Assembly (NCBI GenBank): GCA_000934385.1 | Contig: KN880504.1 | Location: 44,219 to 108,218 of the forward strand | Source of the DNA: Cylindrobasidium torrendii FP15055 ss-10 | Lineage: Eukaryota > Basidiomycota > Agaricomycetes > Agaricales > Physalacriaceae | Reading direction: 5' to 3' | DNA length: 64,000 nt | In this document: one piece after another, positions 11,697 through 22,342 of the stretch | Layout of the letters: every line of letters begins with the position of its first letter | Numbering within the stretch: position 1 is the stretch's first letter | Made by a program: the position numbers and the translations under genes | The notes under the pieces: model-generated | What the model was told of the DNA's origin: nothing | Database searches by the model: none | The model's input: the letters and a program-made list of their open reading frames with translations, nothing else

Positions 11697-13089
11697 ATGG
11701 TCTCCATAGCAAGTTGCTTGCCAATCGAGCTCCTCGATAAAATCTTCAACAACGTAAACGAAATCAGCTTCGACGACATACACGCCGTCTCCCTCGTCTC
11801 TCATCTCTGGCGCGGCCCTGCCCTGCGCTACCTCTTCGCCAAAGCGGATTTCGGCACGAGGAACGACTTCGAGCGATGGAATGCTATCGGGGCATCGCAA
11901 ATAGGCCCCCTTGCGCTGGGGATGGTGCGGCATGTGGAATTCGCGCCTGGAGAACGGCAGAAATGGCGCGCGCTGAGAGCACTGAGGGAACGCTTTGGAG
12001 ACGAGACGGCGTGGAAACGCTTCATGGCAACTTACGCCAACGTCCTCAACGTGACGGGCAGCTCGGTTGAGATGACCCTGCCGCCGCACGACTCGACACC
12101 GTTACCGCCGATGCCGTTCGTGCGCACACTCAGCTGGAACCTTCTCAAGGCCGATAAACGCTCTTCGCTTGGATTTACACCCGCAACGGCGAGATTCCTC
12201 TCGTGTTTCCCGCGAGTGACAGAGCTCAATGTGGACGACATTATTCATGCAAACGATTTACGGATGATGCTGAGCGCATTCCCATGTCTTCGATCTCTTA
12301 CCTGGATCGGTGGGGTTCTCGAGGAAGACAGGAAGCACATCGTGCCGTTCACTGGCGACCTGTCACATCTGGAGGTCCTTGACTTGACCGTGTTGACCCC
12401 AGAATTTGGAGATCATGCAGACCTCGACTGGCTCCTGGAAGATATCCTCCGTCGCGGCCCACCACCACTGCGGCGCATCAGCTTCGCTCAGCACGGGGTC
12501 CCATTCTCCGTTACCGGATTCACGCGTCTGTTGAGCTCGGCCTCCCACACACTGCAAGAGCTTAGCTTCGAGCCAGCGTCAAGCTTTGGTACGTAGCTTT
12601 GTTTCGCCGGTATATCCGTCTGTTAACTGTATTTCCCCAGATCCAGAATGGCAAACCCTTCCAGCAACGGTCTCCCAAGTGACCTTACCTGCCCTCCGAA
12701 CATTCTCGATCCTCAACATGGGTGCTGTTGCCGATGAGCCAGATCTATCAGAGCTTCAATGGGCTGCAGCCTGTCTTCCCGACGCCCCATTCCTCGAAGA
12801 GATACAACTCCATTTCCGCATTCGGGGACGGCCCACCGACATATTCAACGAGGACTTCATCGACTGGGTCGCTTTCAGCTCTCGTATAAGGTCCTACAGC
12901 AGCCTCCGCTCGCTGACTTTGGTCATGTACCGACTCCCGAGACTGAAGGATTCTGAAAAGGAGTGCACAATGGCTTGCGCACGCGAGCGATTAGTCAGCT
13001 TAGCGGATCGGGTTAAATTTGTTTGGGGTACGCAGCCTTTTCTCATTCGGGATACTGAAGACGTGTTTAACGAATTTCTCTTAGCATGA
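11697..13089 (+). CDS. F-box-like protein with LRR-like C-terminal region
   Basis: Two exons (11697-12588, 12641-13089; 52-base intron) encode 446 residues. An F-box-like motif begins at about residue 7 (LPIELLDKIF) and runs to about 52, with the usual SLVS-W-ALRYLF pattern. The rest has irregular leucine repeats of the kind that bind substrates. F-box proteins dock on Skp1 in SCF ubiquitin ligases, so the likely role is substrate choice for ubiquitination in the cytosol or nucleus. The ATG at 11697 puts the F-box at the very N-terminus, as usual for the fungal family; the frame also extends upstream to 11643. Two more F-box genes occur in this window (31804-33133 and 61911-63394). It sits inside the dioxygenase/reductase block but need not belong to the pathway. 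Confidence 0.85.
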
Positions 13090-13478
13090 AGAAGAAAAAA
13101 TACCATGGAGCCAGTCGCGTTAGGCGGCTTCGGCGTCATAGGGCAAATCAAGCACTGGCATTTCTGTAAGCCAGGTTCGAACCCTTGTACTTAGTTGAAA
13201 ATCTGTCAAACCAATAGCATCTTCCTTTTTTACATTCCATCATCCACTATCGCTGACACCAGGCTTGCGGGATTTCGTCGACAATGATGAAGGAAGCAAA
13301 GCCTCGAAAACGTGGGTATCAAAAGTCTTATCGTGCACTCTTTGTGTCCCGTGATAGCACGCCAAAGCCCTTCCTTGTTGCGTGCTTCGGCTCTGTCGTA
13401 CGAACGAGTCCATATTTATAAGGCAAGGGCTTATTGGATGCAACCACACCAACTCCATCCTACTTGTATTCTTTCACG
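13090..13478. other. intergenic region upstream of TauD-type gene
   Basis: 389 bases with the terminator of the F-box gene and the promoter of the dioxygenase. A tRNA-like T-loop string near 13174 was examined and rejected. The TATA-like element at 13413 is listed separately. Confidence 0.5.
13413..13422 (+). promoter_or_regulatory. TATA-like box of the first TauD-type gene
   Basis: TATTTATAAG lies 57 bases upstream of the ATG at 13479, a usual distance for a fungal core promoter with a short 5' leader. Confidence 0.6.
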
Positions 13479-14800
13479 ATGGTCAAAGCCACTCCCACAA
13501 ACGCATTCCTCGGCTCTCTGTCGGCTTACGAGTCCTTCGACCTGACACCTCACATTGGGACCCAGTTCCCGTCCACTGCGACGCAGCTATCACAGCTCAT
13601 CGAGGACGACCAGAAGATCAAGGACCTATCAACCCTCGTGTCGCACCGCGGTGTTGTATTCTTCAAGAAGCAGGACCTCACCATCGACCAGCAACGGGTA
13701 CTTGGCCGCAAGTTGGGCAAGCTATCGTGGGATGGACACCCAGAGACCAGCGACTTGCACATCCATCCTATCTCTGAGGATGTGCCCGAAGTGGGAGGTA
13801 AAGATGTTAGCATCATCTCAAACAAGGAGTCAGTGAATTCCCTCTAACATCGGTCCCAACGGCTCACGAGTTCGATGCAGAGGTGTACCGTTTGCACAGA
13901 AATACCGCAGTGGCCGCGCTAGCTCTGGCTGGCATTCCGACATCACCTTCGAGCCTGTACCATCCGACTACGCTGTGCGCTATATGCTTTCCATCTTCTG
14001 GGACGAAGCTAACCTTACCATAGATTTTGAAGCTCCACTCGCTCCCTGATGGTATGTGTAGTATGTTTCTCTTGCCTGAGAAATTACTGACATCGTTTGA
14101 AATTAGTCGGTGGAGATACCTTGGTAAGAGCACATCTTGAAAACCCATCACAACGAGAACTAATTTCTATATTAGTGGGCCAGTGCATACGAAGCATATG
14201 ACCGCCTTTCTCCGAGATTTGCTGCGTTCCTTGAAGGTCTTACAGCTGTCCACAACGCGGACTTCTTCAACGCCTACAACAAGAGCCAAGGCCGTCCGCT
14301 CCAGCTTGAGCGCGGCGCTCCTGAGAACGTTGGAGAGAACCTCACCGCCGTCCAGTACGTCCAGTTGCTTCGCATCTATGCGACAAGCTAATGTACAGCC
14401 AGCCCTGTCATCCGAACGAACCCCGTAACAGGCTTCAAGGGCCTTTTTGTTAACAAGAGCTTCACGAAACGCATCGTCGAGCTTTCGGTTGAGGAGTCGG
14501 ACGACCTTCTGGAGTATCTCACCCGCCATGTGAGCGAGAATCACGACCTCCAGGTGCGCTTCCACTGGGAAAAGGATGATATCGCAATTTGGGACAACAG
14601 GTCGACGTTCCACACGGCGACGTGAGTGCCCATTTACTTGCAGGAGTCCATGAGGTGTTGAGCTGACTTCTGGTATTTACAGGCGCGACTTCGACCAGCG
14701 CATCCTGCGCCAGGGTAACCGTATCGTGAGCCTCGGGGAGAAGCCGTTCTTCGATCCGAACTCGAAGAGCAGGAGGGAGGTGCTTGGTATCTCGGATTAG
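13479..14800 (+). CDS. TauD/TfdA-type Fe(II)/2-oxoglutarate dioxygenase (copy 1)
   Basis: Seven exons encode 334 residues: 13479-13828, 13881-13974, 14024-14051, 14107-14123, 14176-14354, 14403-14621, 14683-14800. The family hydroxylates sulfonates, sulfates, herbicide acids or related carboxylates, using O2 and 2-oxoglutarate and releasing CO2 and succinate. The iron ligands are visible: H135 and D137 in WHSD, and distal H293 in STFHTAT. The 2-oxoglutarate-binding arginine should be among R302, R305 and R309. PDVGGDTLWAS is the classic TauD segment after the first ligand pair. It is shorter than yeast Jlp1 and has no N-terminal targeting signal, so it is probably cytosolic. The substrate is unknown. 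The first intron uses a rarer GTCAGT donor. The gene is convergent with the second reductase, 62 bases away. The copy at 16268-17571 has the same intron positions. Confidence 0.95.
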
Positions 14801-14862
14801 AGCGTCGCAATTATACAACATCACTACTATGTACAACTATGATTTAGAATTTGGTCTTGATC

Positions 14863-15993
14863 TCATGAAGTCGCGTTTCTCTTCTCCGCCTCGAGCTGTG
14901 TAAGCTTGTCCAGCCCATGCAAACCCTTGAAAGCGGAGAACTAGAGGACGTATGAGTGAAAACCTGCGCGCGTCGAGGCTCAATAGACACAAACCTTGAA
15001 ACTCTGTGGAAGGAAACTCGTAGCAAACCATGCTTTCCACGAACTTGTGCCCATCCAATACCACTTAGGAGGGACAGATTTCAGGACTTGGTCTGCGAGC
15101 TCTATGGCAAACGTTTCTGCGTCTACCCAATGCTCTATCTCTTCGCGCTTCGACGCAAATGAGCCTTCTATCGCCTTGTACAGAGAGCCTTCGGGCAAAG
15201 GGTCTGCTACAGTTTCCATGAATTTGGTTTTTATACCGCCTGATATTATTTCTGTGACTTCAACCCTAGAAAGTCGGCCAAATCAGCATGGATGACACGC
15301 CATTGGAGAGAGCATCGACGTACCCGAATGGCGCTAGCTCGGTACGGAGGACGTCCGTAATTTGGTGTAGCGCTGCCTTGGACGCACAGTACATGGCTAT
15401 GTACAACCCAATTCAATGATTACCCATGGGAGATAAAAGCGCCTCACAGTGGAATGGTAAAGGCAAGAGAGAAGATATAGAACCGACGTTCACAATCTTC
15501 CCTTTGGCTGCTATGAGAAGAGGCGAGAACCCTTGCACCATTTTCACTACTGAGAAGACGTTTGCGTTGAAAACGCCTTCGATGGAGGCGTCGGACACAT
15601 CAAGGAGAGGAGCAATGCACCCTCGCCCAGCGTTGTTGATGAGGATGTCCAGCGTACCGCCAGTGCGAGCGGCAATGTCAGACGCGACGGCTGTGATTTG
15701 ATCACGCGAAGTAACGTCGAGAGAAAGTGTCTCGATGCCCAGCGATTCGAGGTCAGCGAGGGCAGAGGCGTTTCGCGCTGTTGCGAATACACGGAGACCT
15801 AGATTGAGGCCTTTAGCTAAGCAACTTCATTTTTCAAATCGCTGTTTTGCTCTACCTCGAGAATGGAATTCACGCGCAAGAGCATTTCCAAGCCCGCCTG
15901 GTTTACAACTGCAAGCTAATGTCAGCTTGTGATAGTCGAACTGTAGAAAAGGTTGTACCCTGTGATGAGTACAGAGAGTTTCTTGGATGACAT
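14863..15993 (-). CDS. AYR1-like short-chain dehydrogenase/reductase (copy 2)
   Basis: Six exons on the minus strand (15993-15959, 15908-15856, 15798-15448, 15396-15324, 15265-14995, 14940-14863) encode 286 residues. Motifs match the copy at 7844-8933: a TGCKPGGLG cofactor loop, INNAG, S136, and Y149/K153 in YCASK. PPKWYWMG and GLDKL mark the C-terminal region. Exons 1 and 4 have exactly the lengths of exons 1 and 3 in copy 1 (35 and 73), and exons 2+3 together equal its exon 2 (404), so the genes are duplicates with one intron gained or lost. It is convergent with dioxygenase copy 1 and in tandem with copy 2. For the last intron I chose the CTCTAG acceptor; a second acceptor 15 bases downstream would remove five residues. 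The role is probably NADPH-dependent carbonyl reduction; the substrate is unknown. Confidence 0.92.
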
Positions 15994-16040
15994 GGATGTG
16001 AGAATGAATGTTACAGCGGTGTTTGGACGTGGTGGCAGGA

Positions 16041-16048
16041 CTTATATA
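16041..16048 (-). promoter_or_regulatory. TATA box of the second reductase gene
   Basis: On the minus strand this reads TATATAAG, about 48-55 bases upstream of the start at 15993. It lies in the 274-base gap between this gene and the dioxygenase that ends at 16268. Confidence 0.65.
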
Positions 16049-16267
16049 CCCCCTGGGGCGCGTCAGCTTGTCTGGTCATCGGTACTGCATTGCTGCCCGA
16101 TTGGGAACGGGAAGCACTCTTTGATCCGCCATCAAAAGTTGATACAGATAAGATACAGCACCGAAACATTAAAGTTTGGCTTCAGACTTGGGATGAGATC
16201 TTTCCACATATTTGTATCAAATACAAAAGAGTTACAGTTATTTACACAATAAATCCACACCTCAATA

Positions 16268-17571
16268 TCAATCTTGGATGTTGAGCACCTCCCTTCTGCT
16301 CTTCGAGTTCGGATCAAAGAAGGGACGTTCTCCGAGACTGGCGATGCGGTTTCCAGAACGCAAGACGTTGCCATAGTCCTTTCTACATAAATGTCAACTC
16401 ATGCACGTTTTGAGCAAAGAAATATCGCGCACGTAGCAGTGTGGAAAGTCGACCTGTTGTCCCAGATAGCAATGTCGTTCTGCTCCCACCGGTATCGCAC
16501 TTGGAGATCGTGGTTCTCAGAAATATGGCGGAAAAGGTATTGCAACACATTGTCGGACTCGTCAGGGGAGAGCTCAACGATGCGCTTCGTGAAGGCTTTG
16601 TTGACGAAGAGTCCGCGGTACCCAGTAACAGGGTTCGTGCGAATAATGGGGCTAGTGCAGCGTCAATATACGCAACAGTAGGGGAACATGTATCACGCAC
16701 TGGGTGGCGGAGAGGTCATCTCCTGAGTTTACTGGCGATCCACGGTTTTGCTGGATGGGCAGGTTGTGTGTTTTTGCGTACACATTGAACTGACCGCCAT
16801 TGTGGTAGGCAGTAAGACCCTCAAGGAACTTTTGGAATGCAGGTGACAGACGGTCGTACGCCTCATAAGCGCTGGCCCACTGGCATAAAATTAGCTTTGC
16901 ATGCGATATCATGTAGTACGCAGACTCGTACCAAGGTGTCTCCGCCGACTGGTTTCATTGAGCAGTTAGCATCGGTAAACTGTGCGTGGGATGTAAATAC
17001 CTTCTGGCAGGGTGTGCATCTTCAGGATCTGTACGAGGCGTCAGCAAAGCAGCGCACAAAATGAAGAAAAACGTACGGCATAGTCGGAGGGGATGGGTTC
17101 GAAAGTAACATCAGAATGCCAGTCCTTGCTTGCGCGCGACCTGAAGTTGTGCTTCTCTGGTGCCGCAATACCGCTGGAACGCTGCAAGTTAGTTGAATTC
17201 GGCATCGTACGAAGATAGACGCACCCCTTGCTGGTAATGATGCCAACATCTCTGCCAAGTTCAGGCAGATCTTCAGAAATGGGGTGAACGTGAAGACCGC
17301 TCGTTTCAGGATGACCGGACCAGGACAGCTTTCCTAGCTTGTAGCCGAGCTCCTTCTGGTCCTGGATCTCGAGGTCTTGGTTCGTGAAAAACACTACACC
17401 ACGCTGGGATACAAGGTGGGCCAAATCCTTGACCTTCTCATCGTCCTTCAGGATGGCCGAAAGCTGCGTAGCCGTCGATGGGAAGCGTGTGCCGATGTGC
17501 GGGGTCACGTCGTACGCCTCGAACGCAGAGAGGGAGCCAAGGAAAGCGGAAGCATGGGGTGCTTTGACCAT
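16268..17571 (-). CDS. TauD/TfdA-type Fe(II)/2-oxoglutarate dioxygenase (copy 2)
   Basis: Seven minus-strand exons (17571-17225, 17173-17077, 17028-17001, 16948-16932, 16879-16701, 16651-16433, 16382-16268) encode 333 residues. The iron ligands are H134/D136 (WHSD) and distal H292 (STFHTAT). The arginine-rich stretch after it, the GGDTLWAS segment and the FFDPNSKSRREVL tail all match copy 1. Exons 3 to 6 have exactly the same lengths as in copy 1 (28, 17, 179 and 219 bases), and every intron sits at the same site, so this is an inverted local duplication of a whole gene. The start at 17571 (MVKA) was preferred over the in-frame ATG at 17607 because copy 1 starts at the same residues. A probable cytosolic oxygenase of the same broad substrate class; different substrates for the two copies are possible. 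Confidence 0.95.
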
Positions 17572-18087
17572 TTTGAAAGGTAAGAGGATTGTTGAAATAG
17601 ACGGCACATAACTTTGGGCCTTTATCTACGAGATGGAGCATGCTCATAGTCTCGAAATTCGCACGCAACCAGCTAGATAACCACCGTAATCATGGGTTCT
17701 AGGCAGACTCCAGGAATTCAATCTCCTGGCAGGCAGTCAAAGAGTCGATGGTCGAAGCCTAAATGGCGCGATTCTGGAGCACCTTAACCTTGCGATTGCG
17801 CGATATATACACCAACAGTGCTCTTTGAAATAGGCGATAAATTTATGTCGGCGTAGATATCCGACCCCAAACGGCTCCCGCAGTCTTTCCGCCATGGCGA
17901 ATGCTGGTGAAGACAAATATTCAGGCAAAGTCAAGAGTTAAGAAGCGTTTAAACGCGATCGCGATCGAAATGGCGTTGTGGCGCACATCCGGCGTGATGC
18001 AGCAGCCCCAGTTTTCCTTGCTCTTCAAAAAAAAGTTTCAGTAATGGTGTTAAATAATTGGCTATAATGTATGCATTACTCTGGTAG
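17572..18087. other. intergenic region upstream of TauD copy 2
   Basis: 516 bases containing the promoter of dioxygenase copy 2 (reading left) and the 3' end of the zinc-cluster regulator. It includes the 12-bp palindrome at 17956-17967 and an AT-rich run near 18025-18060. No gene is seen. Confidence 0.5.
17956..17967. promoter_or_regulatory. 12-bp perfect palindrome, possible operator
   Basis: CGATCGCGATCG is a perfect palindrome about 385 bases upstream of the dioxygenase start at 17571 and next to the Zn2Cys6 gene. Zinc-cluster dimers usually bind inverted or direct CGG triplets. None is present here, so an operator role is only a guess. Confidence 0.25.
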
Positions 18088-20419
18088 CTAGTAGGTAAAC
18101 GTATCCGTCCTCACGCCCGTGGGTGGGCCTCCCCATACTTCCAGACCATGTAAGTATCTTTGGAGATCAACATCCTGCCATAAATTCGCCGCAAATCCCC
18201 CAAATTCATCGACAGGATCTTCACCTACCTGCTCCTCCGCAGGCTGCAGTGGGAAAGGAAGTATCAACGGATTCGAATCGCAGAACGCGTTGGGCTCATT
18301 CCCGTAGATATTAGGCCGGGCAATGTCACTCTCCCAGACATCGGCTCCCCTCTTTCGAGCATTCTTCGTCTCCTCAGGCATCTTGAGTAACTGGAATATT
18401 TCACGAATGATATCCCTTGGATTAATTGTCAATACCGCCTCTGGGGTAATCATGGTAGAAGACTCACCGGTATCTCCCCGCAACCCTGTAGACACGCTCG
18501 TACTTCTCCAGACGATCCATACAGCGACCAACATCCTCGAGGTCCCTCTTTGTCGCAAGCCTTCCTTCTTTGACATGGAGCAGTAGTAATACACTCGATA
18601 GCAAGCACGCGCCCAGTAATACATTTGGCGTCGTCTGGATTGGGTAGACTACAATGATATGTGCGCATGCGCGTGCCGCCCCAACACAAGCAGCAGCGCT
18701 ACTGAATTCGTGCAGAAAGGGTCGATGGATTTGCATTTGAGCGCCATAGAAGGCGCACGCAAGGAACGCGGAATCCGGTGTTAGGTTGTACGGGTCCCAG
18801 CGAACGTGAGGCGGTAAGGCATCTAGCCAAGCATCCAGGGATCTCTGTAGCTCGCGCGCGATGTTCAAACCCCATTCGGGGCAGCCAATGTTATCCCAGA
18901 ATGGGCCGCGACGGACAGTGGATATAGTCTTCTGCCCAAAGGAGAGTATCTCAACGAGTCTGAGGTGGTGTGTCCAGAACACGACTCGGCTGGGAATGTT
19001 GGGAGGCTGGCACCATGGGTTCAAAGGGTCGGATAGCGGTTCGCCAGGCCAATATCCGTCGTCAACCTCGAGGGGTAGGTCTGTGTCAAACCTAACATAA
19101 GTCATAAGAGCGGGAGAGAAGGGTCTTCGGGGACACTTACTCTTCAAAATTAGTCGCTCGCGTCTTTCCTCCCAAAGAACACACATAGACATCCATCGTA
19201 ACCAGAACCCACCACACCCGTTTAAGCATCTCATTCTCAACCGACCATAACCTCCCTTCTTCTCTCTTCAGCCGATGCAGGTTCGACGTCTGTGCTATCC
19301 GTATGCCTGAGCCCGTCAGCGAACGGGCGACGTTCGGTAGTGTCAACGAGTACGCGTAGAGAATCATCAAGGGGAAGAGCTGCAAGTCCCATAGCAGATT
19401 CTCCTTCGCCAGGCATTGCCCGCCATGTACCGCCCGTAATTGTGAGAAGTACACCCAGCCCTTGTGATGCCCCTCCCCAACCCGCAGGTCGTCTGTGTAC
19501 CGCGACGCCAGAGCACAGACGCCCAGAACGACGCTCCCAAACGCATGCGACGCATAGTGTAGGCCCTTTGCGATCTGTCTACGGAATGTCGGTGCATGGA
19601 TCAAGCATATCTGCGGATTGAAGTACTGAAAGTAGAGTGAGACGAGTACATCGAGTAGGTCGGCGTCGGGGAAGACTAGCGGAGCGAAATGAGGCATGTC
19701 GAGGTACTCCCAGGACTGTTCGGGAGAGACCCAGAACGCCTTCCTGCGAATATTATGCGCGGGGTCGAGTTCAGCTTTGAGGGCCCGGGCGGACTGCAAA
19801 ACCTTCACGTCCTTCGTTGCGCCAAACTCGCGGCTGATCTCGAGGCGAGACATGGCCCGCTCGACCGGTTCCACAGAGCCATGATTGCTTGGGGGTACAG
19901 AGCTCGTCCCGCGAGATGCAGGTGCGCTACTGGCCCCGTCCTGCGTCGCTATCTGTTGTTCGAGTTGTCGAGCGTATTCCGCCAGAGCCTTGATCAACGC
20001 TCCCGCCAGCCGATTGTCTTTCGGAACAGGATACGGCGTCGTTTCAGACAGGATAGCGTCGATTTGTGACTTAATGTCGTCCACTTTCAGCGCCTCTTTA
20101 TCCCATGTACGCATGTTCAAAGTCAGGCCTTGATTCTAGAAGCAATGCTCAATGCGTAGGTTACGATAGGTAGAGCGGTGGACGTGCCTTTCTTGAAAGA
20201 GCTGCAACGTGGGTACACTGTGCACCAAATGATACGCAGTTCGTGCACTGATTGTCCGCTCGCTGAGCACTATCACCTGGCCTAATACTTGAGCTTTGTC
20301 CAGCTGTCCAATGCCAGCGACCTACATTTCATCTTCCTCAGCCTACAGTTATCGCATGAGCCCTGGAGCCTTCGTTTCTTGGATACTGGTGGAGGTTGTG
20401 CGCTGCTACTGGCCTTCAT
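18088..20419 (-). CDS. Zn2Cys6 fungal transcription factor
   Basis: Five exons (20419-20322, 20281-20184, 20128-19141, 19091-18468, 18415-18088) encode 711 residues. The zinc cluster is complete across the first intron: C22, C25, C32, C45, C48 and C55, spaced CX2CX6CX12CX2CX6C, with the basic LRKMK stretch between. Residues from about 190 onward form the fungal-specific transcription factor (middle homology) domain, with FNPQICLIHAPTFRRQI and ASRYTDD recognisable. It should be a nuclear DNA-binding regulator. Exon 1 was assembled by hand because the cysteines lie in short exons; the first intron is only 40 bases and the second has a weak GTCCAC donor, so residues 33-72 are less sure. It borders the duplicated dioxygenase/reductase genes and is the natural candidate for their regulator. 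Confidence 0.9.
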
Positions 20420-21009
20420 GGTGGTGGAACGGAACTACAGCGTCGTGATGGCGATCGTGCGTTCGCCGTCGGGTGGGATGTGTCGTACTCAGGTCGTATT
20501 TGAAGGCACTTCATACAATTGCTGCAGCTCTCGCGACACATTCCGGTACGGCTGGGCTATTCGCGCGCAGCGATAGATAGCTTTTCATGGCTCAGATTCC
20601 GGTGAGCCGACGCGTCGAAGGGATTCAAACTCTCAGGATGCTGTGTTGTAACGTGTGCGTTGTTGCCGTACCTGTGCTGCGAGCTTCAAGATTTTAAGCT
20701 GGAAATCTTGACTGGGACTTGGACGCGATATTGAATATGTAAGAGGTCTCACAACAAGCTGTGGATAAAAATGAAGAGGCTGTATTGCTGGTGGCGGCAT
20801 GTTGACTGCGTACCTGCAACGCTCCTGGCGTCGCGTCACTACTCATGATAAACTAAGCCATGAAGCCAACTGTGAGGGCGTATTAGCACGCTGACTTATG
20901 CATCGGATGATGAGAGTCCTAGTCAAGTGCGCCGTAAGCCTCTCGGACCGGATGCCGCGATCGTGGACATTGAAATATTGACATGTTGACAGCTTGGGCT
21001 CATACCGCC
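20420..21009. other. divergent intergenic region
   Basis: 590 bases between the zinc-cluster gene (leftward) and the 7-TM gene (rightward). It should carry both promoters. No repeat, RNA gene or extra coding frame is evident. Confidence 0.5.
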
Positions 21010-22342
21010 ATGGCGGACACTCTTTATTTCCTTTTCATTGGCCTTCAGCTCGTCGGGGCCATCGGAATGACATTTATTCTGGCCACGGCAATATGTTCGC
21101 CTATTGTCAAGCGCTGTGCGACTTGGTATACCTTCTGCGCGTCCTGGATTGTCTCTTGCCTCTCGTATTCGCTCGTTTTCTTTGTCGGCGGACGCAACGC
21201 TATTTTTCAGCCGACAGAAGCTCTTTGCGTCTTTCAAGCCGCTCTAGTCTACTCTGTACCCATTCTGTAAGGCGATTCACACCTTTGCTTGACATACTCT
21301 GAGGCGCGAGACTAGGACAGCGCTAACCACGCTCGCCCTTCTGGTCCATGTACGATTGTAATTCTTCGAAAGAACGAAAAAAATCGATGACACTCTTTAA
21401 GAGCTGGTATAATGTTCACTTCGGTGTGGCCTTTCCACCCTTGGAGAGTTACCCTCGTATCATGACATTTGTTGGTTCCCTAACATTGTTCAGCACTGAT
21501 CTTGAAATATTGACAACGCCTAGTTCTTGGTCGCACCTTTTATCGCGTGGATGGTCGTCTTTGTTTCGTTTTTGGCTGCAAGTCCCTTCCTGGTTAATTG
21601 GAGGTACCTCTGACGCTTCGAAAGTTTGCTGTGACACAAAGATCCGTTGTCCAACACTTTCCCGGAACGCATTACTGTGTTGTTAAATCGCTTCTTCCGT
21701 TCGCCGCTCTTTCTTTCCTCCCGGTTCTACCTCATTCAATCTTCAACCTGCAGCTCGAAAATCACACCTCTCATCGTCGTTATTATAACGTGCTCTATGT
21801 TGCCGATTCAAGGTTCGTCATGGCATCGCTCAGTCCGTGCTCAGTCTGTGTTTGCTGATGTAGTGAACATAGCATCGCTTGCCATTTCTCTTTCCCAAAA
21901 CCTGTATAGCGACTCAGCATCGCGACCAACTATGTCGATCCCGACCTTGCGTATCGTTGTCCGTGTTATGATCTTTGGCTTCCTGACTCTCATCGCATTT
22001 GGGTGCGCTTTGCTTTTTTTTCCCTTCCAATTTACGACCTCTTCTCATTTTTGTTCTAGGACTGCCACTGTCCATCTCTTTACGAGTCGCCCAGGTGAAG
22101 TACCCGATATCCTCATGGCCTGGTGTGCGTGCTTAACACTAAGAGTGAACGCGAATGTTATGATTACTCATAATATCTCAGTGGCGGTTTCCGCTGTCCT
22201 CATCTTTGGATGCCAGAGGGATATCATCCAGGCCTGGACGGTGTGGATTCGCGCTGCTACGTCGAAGGGAGGTGGGGGGCGAACCCCCGAACTCAAGAAT
22301 CCCGGCACGCATTTTATCCCTGCTTTGCATGTTCCTGCCTGA
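21010..22342 (+). CDS. orphan 7-TM membrane protein
   Basis: Nine exons (21010-21266, 21316-21349, 21402-21470, 21524-21603, 21642-21698, 21754-21812, 21864-22002, 22060-22124, 22182-22342) give 306 residues with seven hydrophobic helices, starting at about residues 4, 38, 67, 121, 172, 210 and 238. WYTFCASWIVSCLSYSL (helix 2) and the FGCQRDIIQAW end of helix 7 fit a large Agaricomycete family of receptor-like 7-TM proteins of unknown ligand. It should sit in the plasma membrane. The start is the ATG at 21010 in a near-perfect context (ACCGCCATGG); an in-frame ATG lies at 20983. The intron after exon 4 is only 38 bases, and the join after exon 3 uses a weak GTTGGT donor, so residues 98-170 are the least certain. 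I know no function; signalling is an inference from topology alone. Confidence 0.75.

Noticed and set aside
11627..11740. Upstream ATG as start of the first F-box gene
   Set aside because: The frame ends at 11740 and does not contain the F-box. It may be an upstream ORF.
13112..13200. tRNA-like sequence (AGGTTCGAACCC)
   Set aside because: The T-loop string is present, but the T stem has a mismatch and no matching acceptor stem or D arm lies at the right distance.
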